A stretch of DNA of 22,270 nt from Cyanobium sp. NIES-981 (GTDB lineage: Bacteria; Cyanobacteriota; Cyanobacteriia; PCC-6307; Cyanobiaceae): the NCBI GenBank assembly GCA_945907085.1, contig CAMDSS010000008.1:1-22270 (forward strand), in the 5' to 3' direction. Both the position numbers and the translations under genes were made by a program. Shown here piece by piece: positions 6,008 to 13,344 of the stretch. The notes under the pieces were generated by a model that saw only the letters and a program-made list of their open reading frames with translations, did not search any database and was not told the origin of the DNA. The stretch's first letter is position 1. Every line of letters starts with the position of its first letter.

Positions 6008-8035
6008 ATGGCTGCCATGGTTCCTTTTCAGCTCCACGCCCCCTACGAACCCAAGGGCGATCAGCCCACAGCCATCAAGGCGATGGTTGCGGGCGTCGAT
6101 GGGGGTGAGCGGTATCAAACCCTGCTCGGAGCGACAGGTACGGGGAAAACGTTTTCGATCGCCAATGTGATCGCCCAGACGGGGCGCCCCACCTTGGTGT
6201 TGGCCCACAACAAAACCCTGGCGGCCCAGCTCTGCAATGAGCTGAGGGAATTTTTCCCGAATAACGCGGTCGAATACTTCATTTCCTATTACGACTACTA
6301 CCAGCCGGAGGCCTATGTGCCGGTCTCCGATACCTACATCGCCAAAACCGCGTCGATCAACGAAGAGATCGACATGCTGCGTCACTCGGCGACCCGCTCG
6401 TTATTTGAACGCCGCGACGTGATCGTGGTGGCCTCGATCAGTTGCATCTACGGCCTGGGTATTCCGAGCGAATACCTCAAGGCGGCCGTCAAATTCGAGG
6501 TAGGCGACACCCTCAACCTGCGGGCTTCCCTGCGGGAGTTGGTCAACAACCAATACGCTCGCAACGATGTGGAGATTGCCAGGGGCCGCTTCCGGGTGCG
6601 GGGCGATGTCCTGGAGATCGGCCCTGCCTACGAAGACCGGCTGGTGCGGATCGAACTGTTTGGCGATGAGGTGGAGGCGATTCGCTACGTGGACCCCACC
6701 ACCGGCGAGATCCTCCAGAGCCTTGACAGCATCAACATCTACCCGGCCAAGCACTTTGTGACCCCCAAGGATCGCCTGGAGGATGCGATCAAGGCCATCC
6801 GCGGGGAGCTGCGGGAACGGTTGGATTTGCTTAATGGCGAGGGCCGGCTTTTGGAGGCCCAACGCCTGGAGCAGCGCACCGCCTACGACCTCGAGATGCT
6901 CGACCAGGTGGGCTATTGCAACGGGGTGGAGAACTACGCCCGCCACCTCTCCGGTCGGCCTGCAGGTACCCCGCCGGAATGCCTGATCGACTACTTCCCC
7001 GATGACTGGCTGTTGGTGGTGGATGAGAGCCATGTGACCTGCTCCCAGCTGCAGGCCATGTACAACGGCGACCAATCCCGCAAGCAGGTGCTGATTGAAC
7101 ACGGCTTTCGCCTGCCCAGCGCCGCCGACAACAGGCCCTTAAAAGGGTCGGAGTTCTGGGAGAAGGCCACCCAAACCATCTTTGTGAGTGCGACCCCAGG
7201 CAACTGGGAGCTGGAGCAAAGCCACGGCCAGGTGGTGGAGCAGGTGATTCGGCCCACCGGGGTGCTCGATCCGATCGTGGAAGTGCGCCCGACGGAAGGC
7301 CAGGTGGATGATCTACTGGGTGAGATCCGCATCCGGGCCGACAAAAACGAGCGGGTGATCATCACCACGCTCACCAAGCGCATGGCCGAAGATCTCACCG
7401 ACTATTTGGCCGAGAATGGGGTGCGGGTGCGTTACTTGCACTCCGAGATCCACTCGATTGAGCGGATCGAAATCATCCAAGACCTGCGCAATGGCGAGTA
7501 CGACGTGCTGGTGGGGGTGAATTTGCTGCGGGAAGGCCTTGATTTGCCCGAGGTGTCGTTGGTGGCGATTCTTGACGCCGATAAGGAAGGCTTTCTGCGG
7601 GCTGAGCGCTCCTTGATTCAAACGATTGGCCGGGCGGCCCGCCACGTGGAAGGAGTGGCCCTGCTGTATGCCGACAACCTCACCGATTCGATGGTCAAGG
7701 CGATCTCAGAAACCGAGCGCCGCCGTGCCATCCAGCACGCCTACAACGTGAAGCACGGCATCACGCCTACCCCCGCGGGTAAGCGGGCGGGCAACTCGAT
7801 TTTGTCGTCCTTGGAGGTGACCCGTCGCCTCAGCGATGACCAGCTTGAGCAGGCCACGAGCCGGGCCATCGACCAGTCGGGGGACTACCAAGTGCCCTTG
7901 GATTCCCTGCCCGAGCTGATCACCCAGCTCGAAGACAAGATGAAAGTGGCGGCTAAAAATCTTGAATTTGAAGAGGCCGCCAACCTGCGCGACCGCATCA
8001 AAAAGCTGCGCCAGAAACTGGTGGGTAGAACCTGA
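6008..8035 (+). CDS. uvrB: UvrABC excinuclease subunit B
   Basis: UvrB is the damage-verifying DNA helicase-like subunit of nucleotide excision repair; it receives lesions from UvrA and recruits UvrC. The 675-residue product has normal length. Visible features are Walker A GATGTGKT (41-48), the beta-hairpin YYDYYQPEAYVP (about 95-106) that inserts between strands, VVDESH (motif II), FVSATPG (motif III), the second helicase half with TLTKRMAEDLTDYL and the motif VI region QTIGRAARH, and a C-terminal UVR domain (LEDKMKVAAKNLEFEEAANLRD) that binds UvrC. An ATG three codons downstream at 6017, giving MVPFQL, is equally plausible and better spaced from the weak GAG at 6004-6006. No LexA-type box is visible in the 52-bp upstream gap. 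The DUF1400 gene starts 29 bp after its stop. Confidence 0.97.
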   Translation: MAAMVPFQLHAPYEPKGDQPTAIKAMVAGVDGGERYQTLLGATGTGKTFSIANVIAQTGRPTLVLAHNKTLAAQLCNELREFFPNNAVEYFISYYDYYQPEAYVPVSDTYIAKTASINEEIDMLRHSATRSLFERRDVIVVASISCIYGLGIPSEYLKAAVKFEVGDTLNLRASLRELVNNQYARNDVEIARGRFRVRGDVLEIGPAYEDRLVRIELFGDEVEAIRYVDPTTGEILQSLDSINIYPAKHFVTPKDRLEDAIKAIRGELRERLDLLNGEGRLLEAQRLEQRTAYDLEMLDQVGYCNGVENYARHLSGRPAGTPPECLIDYFPDDWLLVVDESHVTCSQLQAMYNGDQSRKQVLIEHGFRLPSAADNRPLKGSEFWEKATQTIFVSATPGNWELEQSHGQVVEQVIRPTGVLDPIVEVRPTEGQVDDLLGEIRIRADKNERVIITTLTKRMAEDLTDYLAENGVRVRYLHSEIHSIERIEIIQDLRNGEYDVLVGVNLLREGLDLPEVSLVAILDADKEGFLRAERSLIQTIGRAARHVEGVALLYADNLTDSMVKAISETERRRAIQHAYNVKHGITPTPAGKRAGNSILSSLEVTRRLSDDQLEQATSRAIDQSGDYQVPLDSLPELITQLEDKMKVAAKNLEFEEAANLRDRIKKLRQKLVGRT

Positions 8036-8052
8036 GCGAGGATGGGTGCCCT

Positions 8053-8056
8053 GGAG
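8053..8056 (+). promoter_or_regulatory. Shine-Dalgarno of the DUF1400 hydrolase
   Basis: GGAG sits 8 nt before the ATG at 8065. It is notable because most starts in this window lack a recognisable Shine-Dalgarno, and it fixes this start. Confidence 0.6.
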
Positions 8057-8064
8057 CATCAGCG

Positions 8065-9633
8065 ATGAGCCATAGGCGACTTGGATGGGCTGCTGGCCTA
8101 GTGGCTTTGCTGGGCGTTGGAATGCTGGATGGCGTCACCAGGGCTGCCCAAGCCGTCGAGCTGGTGGAGCTGGTGGCACCCTTTTCAAACGCGATCTACA
8201 CGATTCGCGTCTCTGAACTCGCCAATACCCAGGCGCTCTTGAGCGGTACCAGCGATTTGGCCGAGTTGGATCGGGCGTTGAACGGTTCGATTGGCAAACA
8301 GCTAATTGAGGTGTTCCACAAGCCCTTACCCCTGAGTGAGGGGGCCTTTGACAAGGATTCTGGATCGCCCTTGCTGCAACAGGTGTTGCTGGTGTTGGCC
8401 GAGTTGGGTGAGCTGGATGGACTGCGCACCAATGAGATGGACGCTGCTGCCCTGGCCAAGGCCGTGGATCAAGCCGCTGCTGGGGGGCAAATCACCATGC
8501 TGTCGTTGCTGCAGGCCCTACCTGGCAAGACCGTGCGGGTTGATTTGCCCAAGGTGGTGCAAGGGATCAAGCGCAATGCCCAGCAGCGGGTGGTGACCAA
8601 CAAGCTGCTCAAAACGGGTGTGCCGGTGAGCTCCGATCCCAGCCTCGCTAAGCCGGGCCCCAGCGCTGTTGTTCGTCGTGAACTGAGTTTGGCGGTGGGC
8701 CATCGGCCTGCGCCACTCACCCTGGTGGTGCTCCAGCCCCAGGCCAATCCCAATGGCCGGTTGGTGGTGATCTCCCATGGGCTTTGGGATAGCCCGACCA
8801 ACTTTGAGGACTGGGCGCGCCATCTGGCGAGTTACGGCTACATGGTGGTGCTGCCGGTCCATCCAGGCAGTGATCAGGAGCAGCAACGGGCGATGCTGGC
8901 GGGCAAGGCCCCACCGCCCACGCCCGAAGAGCTGCGGCTACGGCCTATGGATGTCAGTGCTGTTCTTGATGGCATTGCTGCCGGCAAGTTGGCTGGTGTC
9001 CAGGGCATTCAGGTCCAATCCACGGTGGTGGTGGGCCATTCCTGGGGAGCGATTACGGCTCTGCAGTTGGCAGGTGGTCGATCCAGTTCCGGTCCGCTCC
9101 GTCAGAACTGCGGTGATCTCCTGAACCCCGAGCGCACCCTGAGCTGGATTTTGCAGTGCAGTTTTGTTTCCACGGCTGACGCTCCGCCCCAGCCAGACGC
9201 GCGGGTCAAGTCGGTGGTGGCGGTGAGTCCCCCCATTGGGCTGCTCTTCAGCCCGGATGCGGTCCAAGGCATCCAGGCCCGGGTGCTCTTGGTGAGTGGC
9301 AGCCACGACTGGGTGGTGTCACCCGATCCGGAGGCCTTGCTCCCCTTCTCCCAATCACCGGCCATGGGCCACCGTTTGGTGCTGGTCAAAGGCGGCGATC
9401 ACTTCAACATGCGTGCACCGGTCAAGGCCGCCCCGGCTCCGGCGAAGACCCCACCGGCCGCCGTGCTGTCCCCCCTGATCCTGGCCTGGGTCAATGGCAC
9501 CTTTGCGGCGGGTAACCAGGCCCAGCCTGCTGCCGGTGCCCCGAGCCTCCTGCCCCCTTCCGGTTGGGGGAGTGCCGTGATGCCCATGGTCGATGTGACT
9601 GTTGAGCAGGCTGCTGGGGTCGTGGCTCCCTAG
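8065..9633 (+). CDS. Exported DUF1400-type alpha/beta hydrolase
   Basis: The 522-residue product has a likely N-terminal signal peptide: basic MSHRR, hydrophobic LGWAAGLVALLGVGML, and AAQA as a plausible cleavage site near residue 30. It should therefore act in the periplasm or envelope. Residues 30-160 match my recollection of the cyanobacterial DUF1400 domain that precedes a hydrolase fold. The hydrolase follows: VVISHGLWDSP (oxyanion region, 234-244), nucleophile elbow GHSWG with Ser326, acid candidate Asp415 in SGSHDW, and His446 in GGDHFNM. This triad suggests an esterase/lipase or dienelactone-hydrolase-like enzyme; the substrate is unknown. A Pro/Ala-rich stretch near 452-468 precedes a C-terminal tail. 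The start is well supported by GGAG at 8053-8056, 8 nt upstream. It follows uvrB by 29 bp and converges with lysC. Confidence 0.88.
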   Translation: MSHRRLGWAAGLVALLGVGMLDGVTRAAQAVELVELVAPFSNAIYTIRVSELANTQALLSGTSDLAELDRALNGSIGKQLIEVFHKPLPLSEGAFDKDSGSPLLQQVLLVLAELGELDGLRTNEMDAAALAKAVDQAAAGGQITMLSLLQALPGKTVRVDLPKVVQGIKRNAQQRVVTNKLLKTGVPVSSDPSLAKPGPSAVVRRELSLAVGHRPAPLTLVVLQPQANPNGRLVVISHGLWDSPTNFEDWARHLASYGYMVVLPVHPGSDQEQQRAMLAGKAPPPTPEELRLRPMDVSAVLDGIAAGKLAGVQGIQVQSTVVVGHSWGAITALQLAGGRSSSGPLRQNCGDLLNPERTLSWILQCSFVSTADAPPQPDARVKSVVAVSPPIGLLFSPDAVQGIQARVLLVSGSHDWVVSPDPEALLPFSQSPAMGHRLVLVKGGDHFNMRAPVKAAPAPAKTPPAAVLSPLILAWVNGTFAAGNQAQPAAGAPSLLPPSGWGSAVMPMVDVTVEQAAGVVAP

Positions 9634-9646
9634 GGCTCCGTTGCCA

Positions 9647-11485
9647 TTAGGGGGCTTCGGTGCCGTGGGCCCGGTGCACGCTGTTGCCGCCGAGCCCAAA
9701 GGCCCCATGCACCACTTGCAGCGCCTGGACGCCCAGGTTTCCTGGCACGACGCAGCTGGTGCGGATTTCACTGGTGGCGATCAGCTCGATGTTGATGCCC
9801 GCAGCGGCCAAGGCCCTGAACATTTTTGCCGCCGTGCCGGGGGTGTAGGGCATGCCCGCCCCCACGGCGCTGACCCGGGCGATGGCCGCTCCCTGTTCGA
9901 AGTGGGCTCCGGGCCACTGCTTCAGCAGGGCGCTGAGGACCTGGCCTGCCTTGCCCAAATCAGCCTTGCGCAGGGTGAAGCTCATGTCGCGGCTAAGGGC
10001 CTGGCCTTCTCCGTGGGTGCGCTCGGATTGGACGATGGCGTCCAGGCTGATGCCCGCATCGGCCAGGGCGCGGCACACCGCTGCTGCGGTGCCGGGGCGA
10101 TCGGGGAGCTTGCGCACACTCACCTGGGCCTGATCCAGGTCCAGGGCCACACCGCGGACGGCCGGTTCATCGGCGCCTGCAGGTGTGGTTTGACGGTTGA
10201 GTTGTTGATCTGTCAGTTCAAACACCTCGGCGGCAGCCCGCAGGGCCTTGGTGCCTTGATGGCCCGCCACCAGGCAACTCACCTTCACTTCGCTGGTGGC
10301 GATCAGGCGCAGGTTGATGCCTGCCTTCGCCAGGGTGTCGAAGAGTTTGGCGGCCACCCCTGGTCGGCCCAGGATGCCGGCTCCCGAGATGCTCAGCTTG
10401 GCCATGCCCCCCTCGGCCCTGAGCTGGGCTCCGCCGGTCCCCAAATTGGCGCCGAGCTCCGCCAGCACCTCGCGGCAGACCAGCTGGGCCTGATCAAGTT
10501 CGGCATCAGCGAGGGTGAAGGCAATGTCGTTGGTGAAGCTGCCGTTGTCTGAGCCTTCATGGGTGGCCTGCACGATCAGATCCACGTTCAATCCGGCCTT
10601 GCCGAGGGCTTCAAACAGCTGGGCTGCGATGCCCGGTTGATCGGGCACATGGGTGAGGGCCACCACGGATTGTGCTGGTTCCAGCTCTGCCCCATCCACG
10701 GGCTTGCCCAGTTCCAGGCCCCCATGGCCGATCGGCCGCCCCTTGCTGCTGGTCAGCAGGGTTCCCGGTTCGTCACTCCAGCTGGAGCGCACCACCACGG
10801 GGACGCCGTAGTTGCGGGCAATTTCCACGGCCCGTGGGTGCAGCACGGAGGCGCCCAGGCTGGCCAGCTCAAGCATTTCGTCGCAGCTCACCTGGTCCAT
10901 CAATTGGGCATCCGCCACCTTGCGGGGATCGGTGGTGAGCACCCCGGGCACATCGGTGAAAATCTCGCAGGCCTGGGCCCCAAGGGCTGCAGCCAGGGCA
11001 ACAGCAGAGGTGTCGGAGCCGCCCCTGCCCAAGGTGGTGATTTCGGGGGTGCCGGCGGCGCCGGAGCTGGTGCCCTGGAAGCCGGCCACCACCACTACGA
11101 AGCCGTCCTCGAGCAGGCGCTGTAGCCGTTCGGTGCGGATTTCCAGGATCCGGGCCCGGCCATGGGCGGATTCGGTGATGATCCCGGCCTGGGTGCCGGT
11201 CATCGAAACGGCAGGAACCCCTTCGGCATGGAGGGCCATCGCCAGCAGGGCCATGGACACCTGTTCGCCTGTGGCCAGCAACATGTCCATCTCCCGTTGG
11301 GGCGGGTTGGGGTTGATGGCGGTAGCGAGTCCGGTGAGTTCATCGGTGGTGTGCCCCATCGCCGACACCACGATCACCAGGTCGTTGCCCTCGTCACGGC
11401 AGCGGCAGATGCGCTGGGCCACGGCCTGGATGCGCTCGACGCTTGCCACCGAGGTTCCGCCAAATTTCTGAACCAGCAGGGCCAT
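9647..11485 (-). CDS. lysC: Aspartate kinase with four ACT domains
   Basis: Aspartokinase phosphorylates L-aspartate, the entry step to lysine/DAP, threonine and methionine; its product is the substrate of Asd encoded at the window's left edge. The kinase domain spans about residues 1-250, with KFGGTS at 7-12, ATGEQVSMALLA and GRGGSDTSAVALAAALGA. Then come two tandem ACT pairs. The first is about 265-345 (HVPDQPGIAAQLFEALGKAG) and 350-425 (GRPGVAAKLFDTLAKAGINL). The second is about 440-520 (KLPDRPGTAAAVCRALADAG) and 530-600 (YTPGTAAKMFRALAAAGINI). At 612 residues it matches the long cyanobacterial type, versus about 400-450 elsewhere; the ACT pairs bind allosteric lysine/threonine. The ATG at 11485 gives MALLVQKFGG; a TTG two codons upstream is less likely. 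It lies 72 bp downstream of holA. Confidence 0.96.
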   Translation of the reverse strand: MALLVQKFGGTSVASVERIQAVAQRICRCRDEGNDLVIVVSAMGHTTDELTGLATAINPNPPQREMDMLLATGEQVSMALLAMALHAEGVPAVSMTGTQAGIITESAHGRARILEIRTERLQRLLEDGFVVVVAGFQGTSSGAAGTPEITTLGRGGSDTSAVALAAALGAQACEIFTDVPGVLTTDPRKVADAQLMDQVSCDEMLELASLGASVLHPRAVEIARNYGVPVVVRSSWSDEPGTLLTSSKGRPIGHGGLELGKPVDGAELEPAQSVVALTHVPDQPGIAAQLFEALGKAGLNVDLIVQATHEGSDNGSFTNDIAFTLADAELDQAQLVCREVLAELGANLGTGGAQLRAEGGMAKLSISGAGILGRPGVAAKLFDTLAKAGINLRLIATSEVKVSCLVAGHQGTKALRAAAEVFELTDQQLNRQTTPAGADEPAVRGVALDLDQAQVSVRKLPDRPGTAAAVCRALADAGISLDAIVQSERTHGEGQALSRDMSFTLRKADLGKAGQVLSALLKQWPGAHFEQGAAIARVSAVGAGMPYTPGTAAKMFRALAAAGINIELIATSEIRTSCVVPGNLGVQALQVVHGAFGLGGNSVHRAHGTEAP

Positions 11486-11518
11486 GGGCAACCGATCGCC
11501 GAAGCGCTCGCGCGGGAA

Positions 11519-11539
11519 GGCTCAATTATTCACCGAGCC
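11519..11539 (-). promoter_or_regulatory. AT-rich hairpin / candidate -10 between holA and lysC
   Basis: On the minus strand GGCTC and GAGCC (5-bp stem) enclose an 11-nt loop containing AATAAT (11530-11525), a 5/6 match to a -10 box in otherwise very GC-rich sequence. No good -35 is seen. It may be a lysC promoter or a weak holA terminator; the sequence does not decide. Confidence 0.25.
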
Positions 11540-11557
11540 CCCTTAGAAGCGCCCCCC

Positions 11558-12562
11558 TTACCGCTCGGCTGGTGCCAACAAAAAGCCATCGCGGAAGGCA
11601 TCCCGGCCGTCGGCTCCGCGCTTGAGGGCGGCTTCCACCTCCAGCAGCTGCCCCAGCAGCTTGAGGAAGTGCCCGGATTGTTTGCCGCGGATTTGCTTGC
11701 GCATGACATAGATGCGTTTGGGGTTGCCGATGCCAGCGGCCTTGGCGATCACGGCGACGTCTTGCTCGCCTGCCGTCTCCAGGAGGCTCACCCAAAGCCA
11801 GCCGCGGATTTGGCTGGAGAGGGCCGCCACGATCCGCAGGGCCGGTTCATTGGCTTCCAGCAGGGCATCCACTAGGGCAATGGCATCCGCCGGCTTGCCA
11901 GCGAGCAGGGCATCGCCCACGGCCAGACTGTTGGTGGCGTGGCTGGCCACCAGGGCTGCAACCGCTGCGGCCGTGATCGTGTGGGTTTGGCCCTTGGCAT
12001 CGGTGCCGGCATAGATGGAGAGTTTCTCCAGTTCGCTCGCCAGCCGGGCGCTGTCGCTGCCGATGGCCTCCGACAGGCCTTCGGCAGCCGCTGGCTCTAA
12101 TCGGAGCCCGAGCGCTTGGGCCGTGCGCTGCACCAGCTCCACTTGGCCGGCCCCATCCCAGATGGCGGGCAGGGCAAAGCTGGCCTCGAAGGCTTGGCCT
12201 GCTTTCACCAGTTTTTGCAAGGCCTTGGTGGTGCGTAGTCGGGCGTCCGGTTTGCCGGGATTCACCAGCACCAGGTGGCAGGTTTCTGGCAGCACATCCA
12301 GGCCGCTTTCCAGTTGCTCAGCCAATTCCGCCGGGCATTGGTTGCAAAAGGGGCTGCGCTGCAGGATCACCACCCGGGCCCCCGATCCCAAGGGGGGTGT
12401 GCGGGCTTCAGCGAGGGCCTGGGCTGCCTGGCCGGCGTCGTTGCCATCGAGGCGGCTGAGGTTGATGCTGCCCCAGGCCGGATCGATCAGCTTCTCGATC
12501 AGGGCCTCGATGGCCCGGCTGCGGGCGGCCTCATCGTCGCCCCAATAGAGGTGGAAGGGCAT
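11558..12562 (-). CDS. holA: DNA polymerase III subunit delta
   Basis: HolA is the clamp-loader 'wrench' subunit that opens the beta sliding clamp during replication. The 334-residue product matches the family length. It begins MPFHLYWGDDEAARSRAIEAL, the usual delta start with the short strand and Y-x-G-D-[DE] motif. A first domain with LDGND and ARVVILQRSPF follows, then the long helical region (LRTTKALQKLVKAGQAFEA and a Rossmann-like domain II). The C-terminal collar domain carries DAIALVDALLEANEPALRIVAALSSQIRGW and QIRGKQSGHFLKLLGQLLEVEAALK. The ATG at 12562 is chosen for the conserved N-terminus. It is divergent from cobH (54-bp gap) and followed by lysC after 72 bp on the same strand. 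Confidence 0.93.
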   Translation of the reverse strand: MPFHLYWGDDEAARSRAIEALIEKLIDPAWGSINLSRLDGNDAGQAAQALAEARTPPLGSGARVVILQRSPFCNQCPAELAEQLESGLDVLPETCHLVLVNPGKPDARLRTTKALQKLVKAGQAFEASFALPAIWDGAGQVELVQRTAQALGLRLEPAAAEGLSEAIGSDSARLASELEKLSIYAGTDAKGQTHTITAAAVAALVASHATNSLAVGDALLAGKPADAIALVDALLEANEPALRIVAALSSQIRGWLWVSLLETAGEQDVAVIAKAAGIGNPKRIYVMRKQIRGKQSGHFLKLLGQLLEVEAALKRGADGRDAFRDGFLLAPAER

Positions 12563-12616
12563 GGGGTTAGGGAGGCATGACCAGCCAAAGTCTGGTGGCC
12601 GGTGCAGCCTGCCGCC

Positions 12617-13321
12617 ATGGCCCAGAGTGAAACGAGCCAGTGGGGGATCGACCATCCGAACGGGATCGACCATCCGATTTTCAGTGAGAGCGTGCGGCGG
12701 ATTCGCGGTTGGCTGGAGCCCACTGGCATTTATCAGGGGTTGAGCCCCCTGGAGCAGGAGCTGCTCGAGCGTCTCGTGCACAGCAGTGGCGATGTGGAGG
12801 TGGCGCCACTGGTGGCCTGGAGTCCCCAGGCTTGCGCCCTCGGGGCGGCGGCGGTGGCCCAAGGCGCGGTGATCCTCACCGATACGGCCATGGCAGCAGC
12901 AGCGGTGGCGCCCATGGCCCGGCGCACCTTCGCCAATCCGGTGCACACCCTGTTGGAGTGGGCGCCGCCCACCGTGCCCGAGGGGGCGCCAGCTTTTGAA
13001 ACCCGCAGCTCCCTGGGCATGGTCGCGGCCTTGAGAGCCCTTGGCGGCTCGCCCCAGGCACCCCGCCCCTTAGTGGTGCTGATTGGCAGTGCCCCCACGG
13101 CCCTCGAAACCCTGCTGGATTTGGTGGCCGCCGGCTCCTGCTCCGCACCGGCGTTGGTGATTGGCATGCCAGTGGGGTTTGTGGGGGTGGCCGAGAGCAA
13201 GCGGCACCTGGCGGAGAGTGGCCTGGTGCACCTGCGGCTTGAGGGCCCCAAGGGCGGGGCTGGTTTGGTGGCGGCCGCCTGCAATGCCCTGTTGCGTAGG
13301 GCCTGGCTGGAAGCTGGCTAG
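12617..13321 (+). CDS. cobH: Precorrin-8X methylmutase
   Basis: CobH/CbiC moves the C-11 methyl group to C-12, converting precorrin-8X to hydrogenobyrinate (or the cobalt equivalent) in corrin synthesis; it is cytosolic. The 234-residue product has the catalytic His55 in RLVHSSGDVEVA, TDTAMAAAAV, and the family signature GMPVGFVGVAESK near residues 187-199, followed by the usual GPKGGAGLVAAACNALL ending. The ATG at 12617 is preferred; an in-frame GTG at 12602 would add five residues. No Shine-Dalgarno is seen. Residues 10-20 read GIDHPNGIDHP because of an 18-bp in-frame tandem duplication just before the conserved HPIFSESVRRIR start of the domain. As the only corrin gene here, it shows no local pathway cluster. 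It converges with mutS. Confidence 0.94.
   Translation: MAQSETSQWGIDHPNGIDHPIFSESVRRIRGWLEPTGIYQGLSPLEQELLERLVHSSGDVEVAPLVAWSPQACALGAAAVAQGAVILTDTAMAAAAVAPMARRTFANPVHTLLEWAPPTVPEGAPAFETRSSLGMVAALRALGGSPQAPRPLVVLIGSAPTALETLLDLVAAGSCSAPALVIGMPVGFVGVAESKRHLAESGLVHLRLEGPKGGAGLVAAACNALLRRAWLEAG
12644..12679. repeat. 18-bp in-frame tandem duplication in cobH
   Basis: GGGATCGACCATCCGA occurs at 12644-12659 and again at 12662-12677, period 18 bp, with only the 2-3 bases closing each unit differing. It duplicates the hexapeptide G-I-D-H-P-N/I within the cobH N-terminus and preserves the frame. Confidence 0.9.
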
Positions 13322-13343
13322 GGCCTAGCTAGGCGGCCAGCTT
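13311..13343. terminator. Hairpin between convergent cobH and mutS
   Basis: AAGCTGGC (13311-13318) and GCCAGCTT (13336-13343) form a perfect 8-bp stem around a 17-nt loop that itself contains the palindrome CCTAGCTAGG. It overlaps the cobH stop and ends 2 bp before the mutS stop, so it could serve both genes. There is no strong T tract on either side. Confidence 0.45.
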
Positions 13344-13344
13344 G

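Noticed and set aside
11486..11557. Lysine riboswitch upstream of lysC
   Set aside because: The 72-bp gap is too short for the lysine aptamer (about 170 nt) and shows none of its conserved elements.
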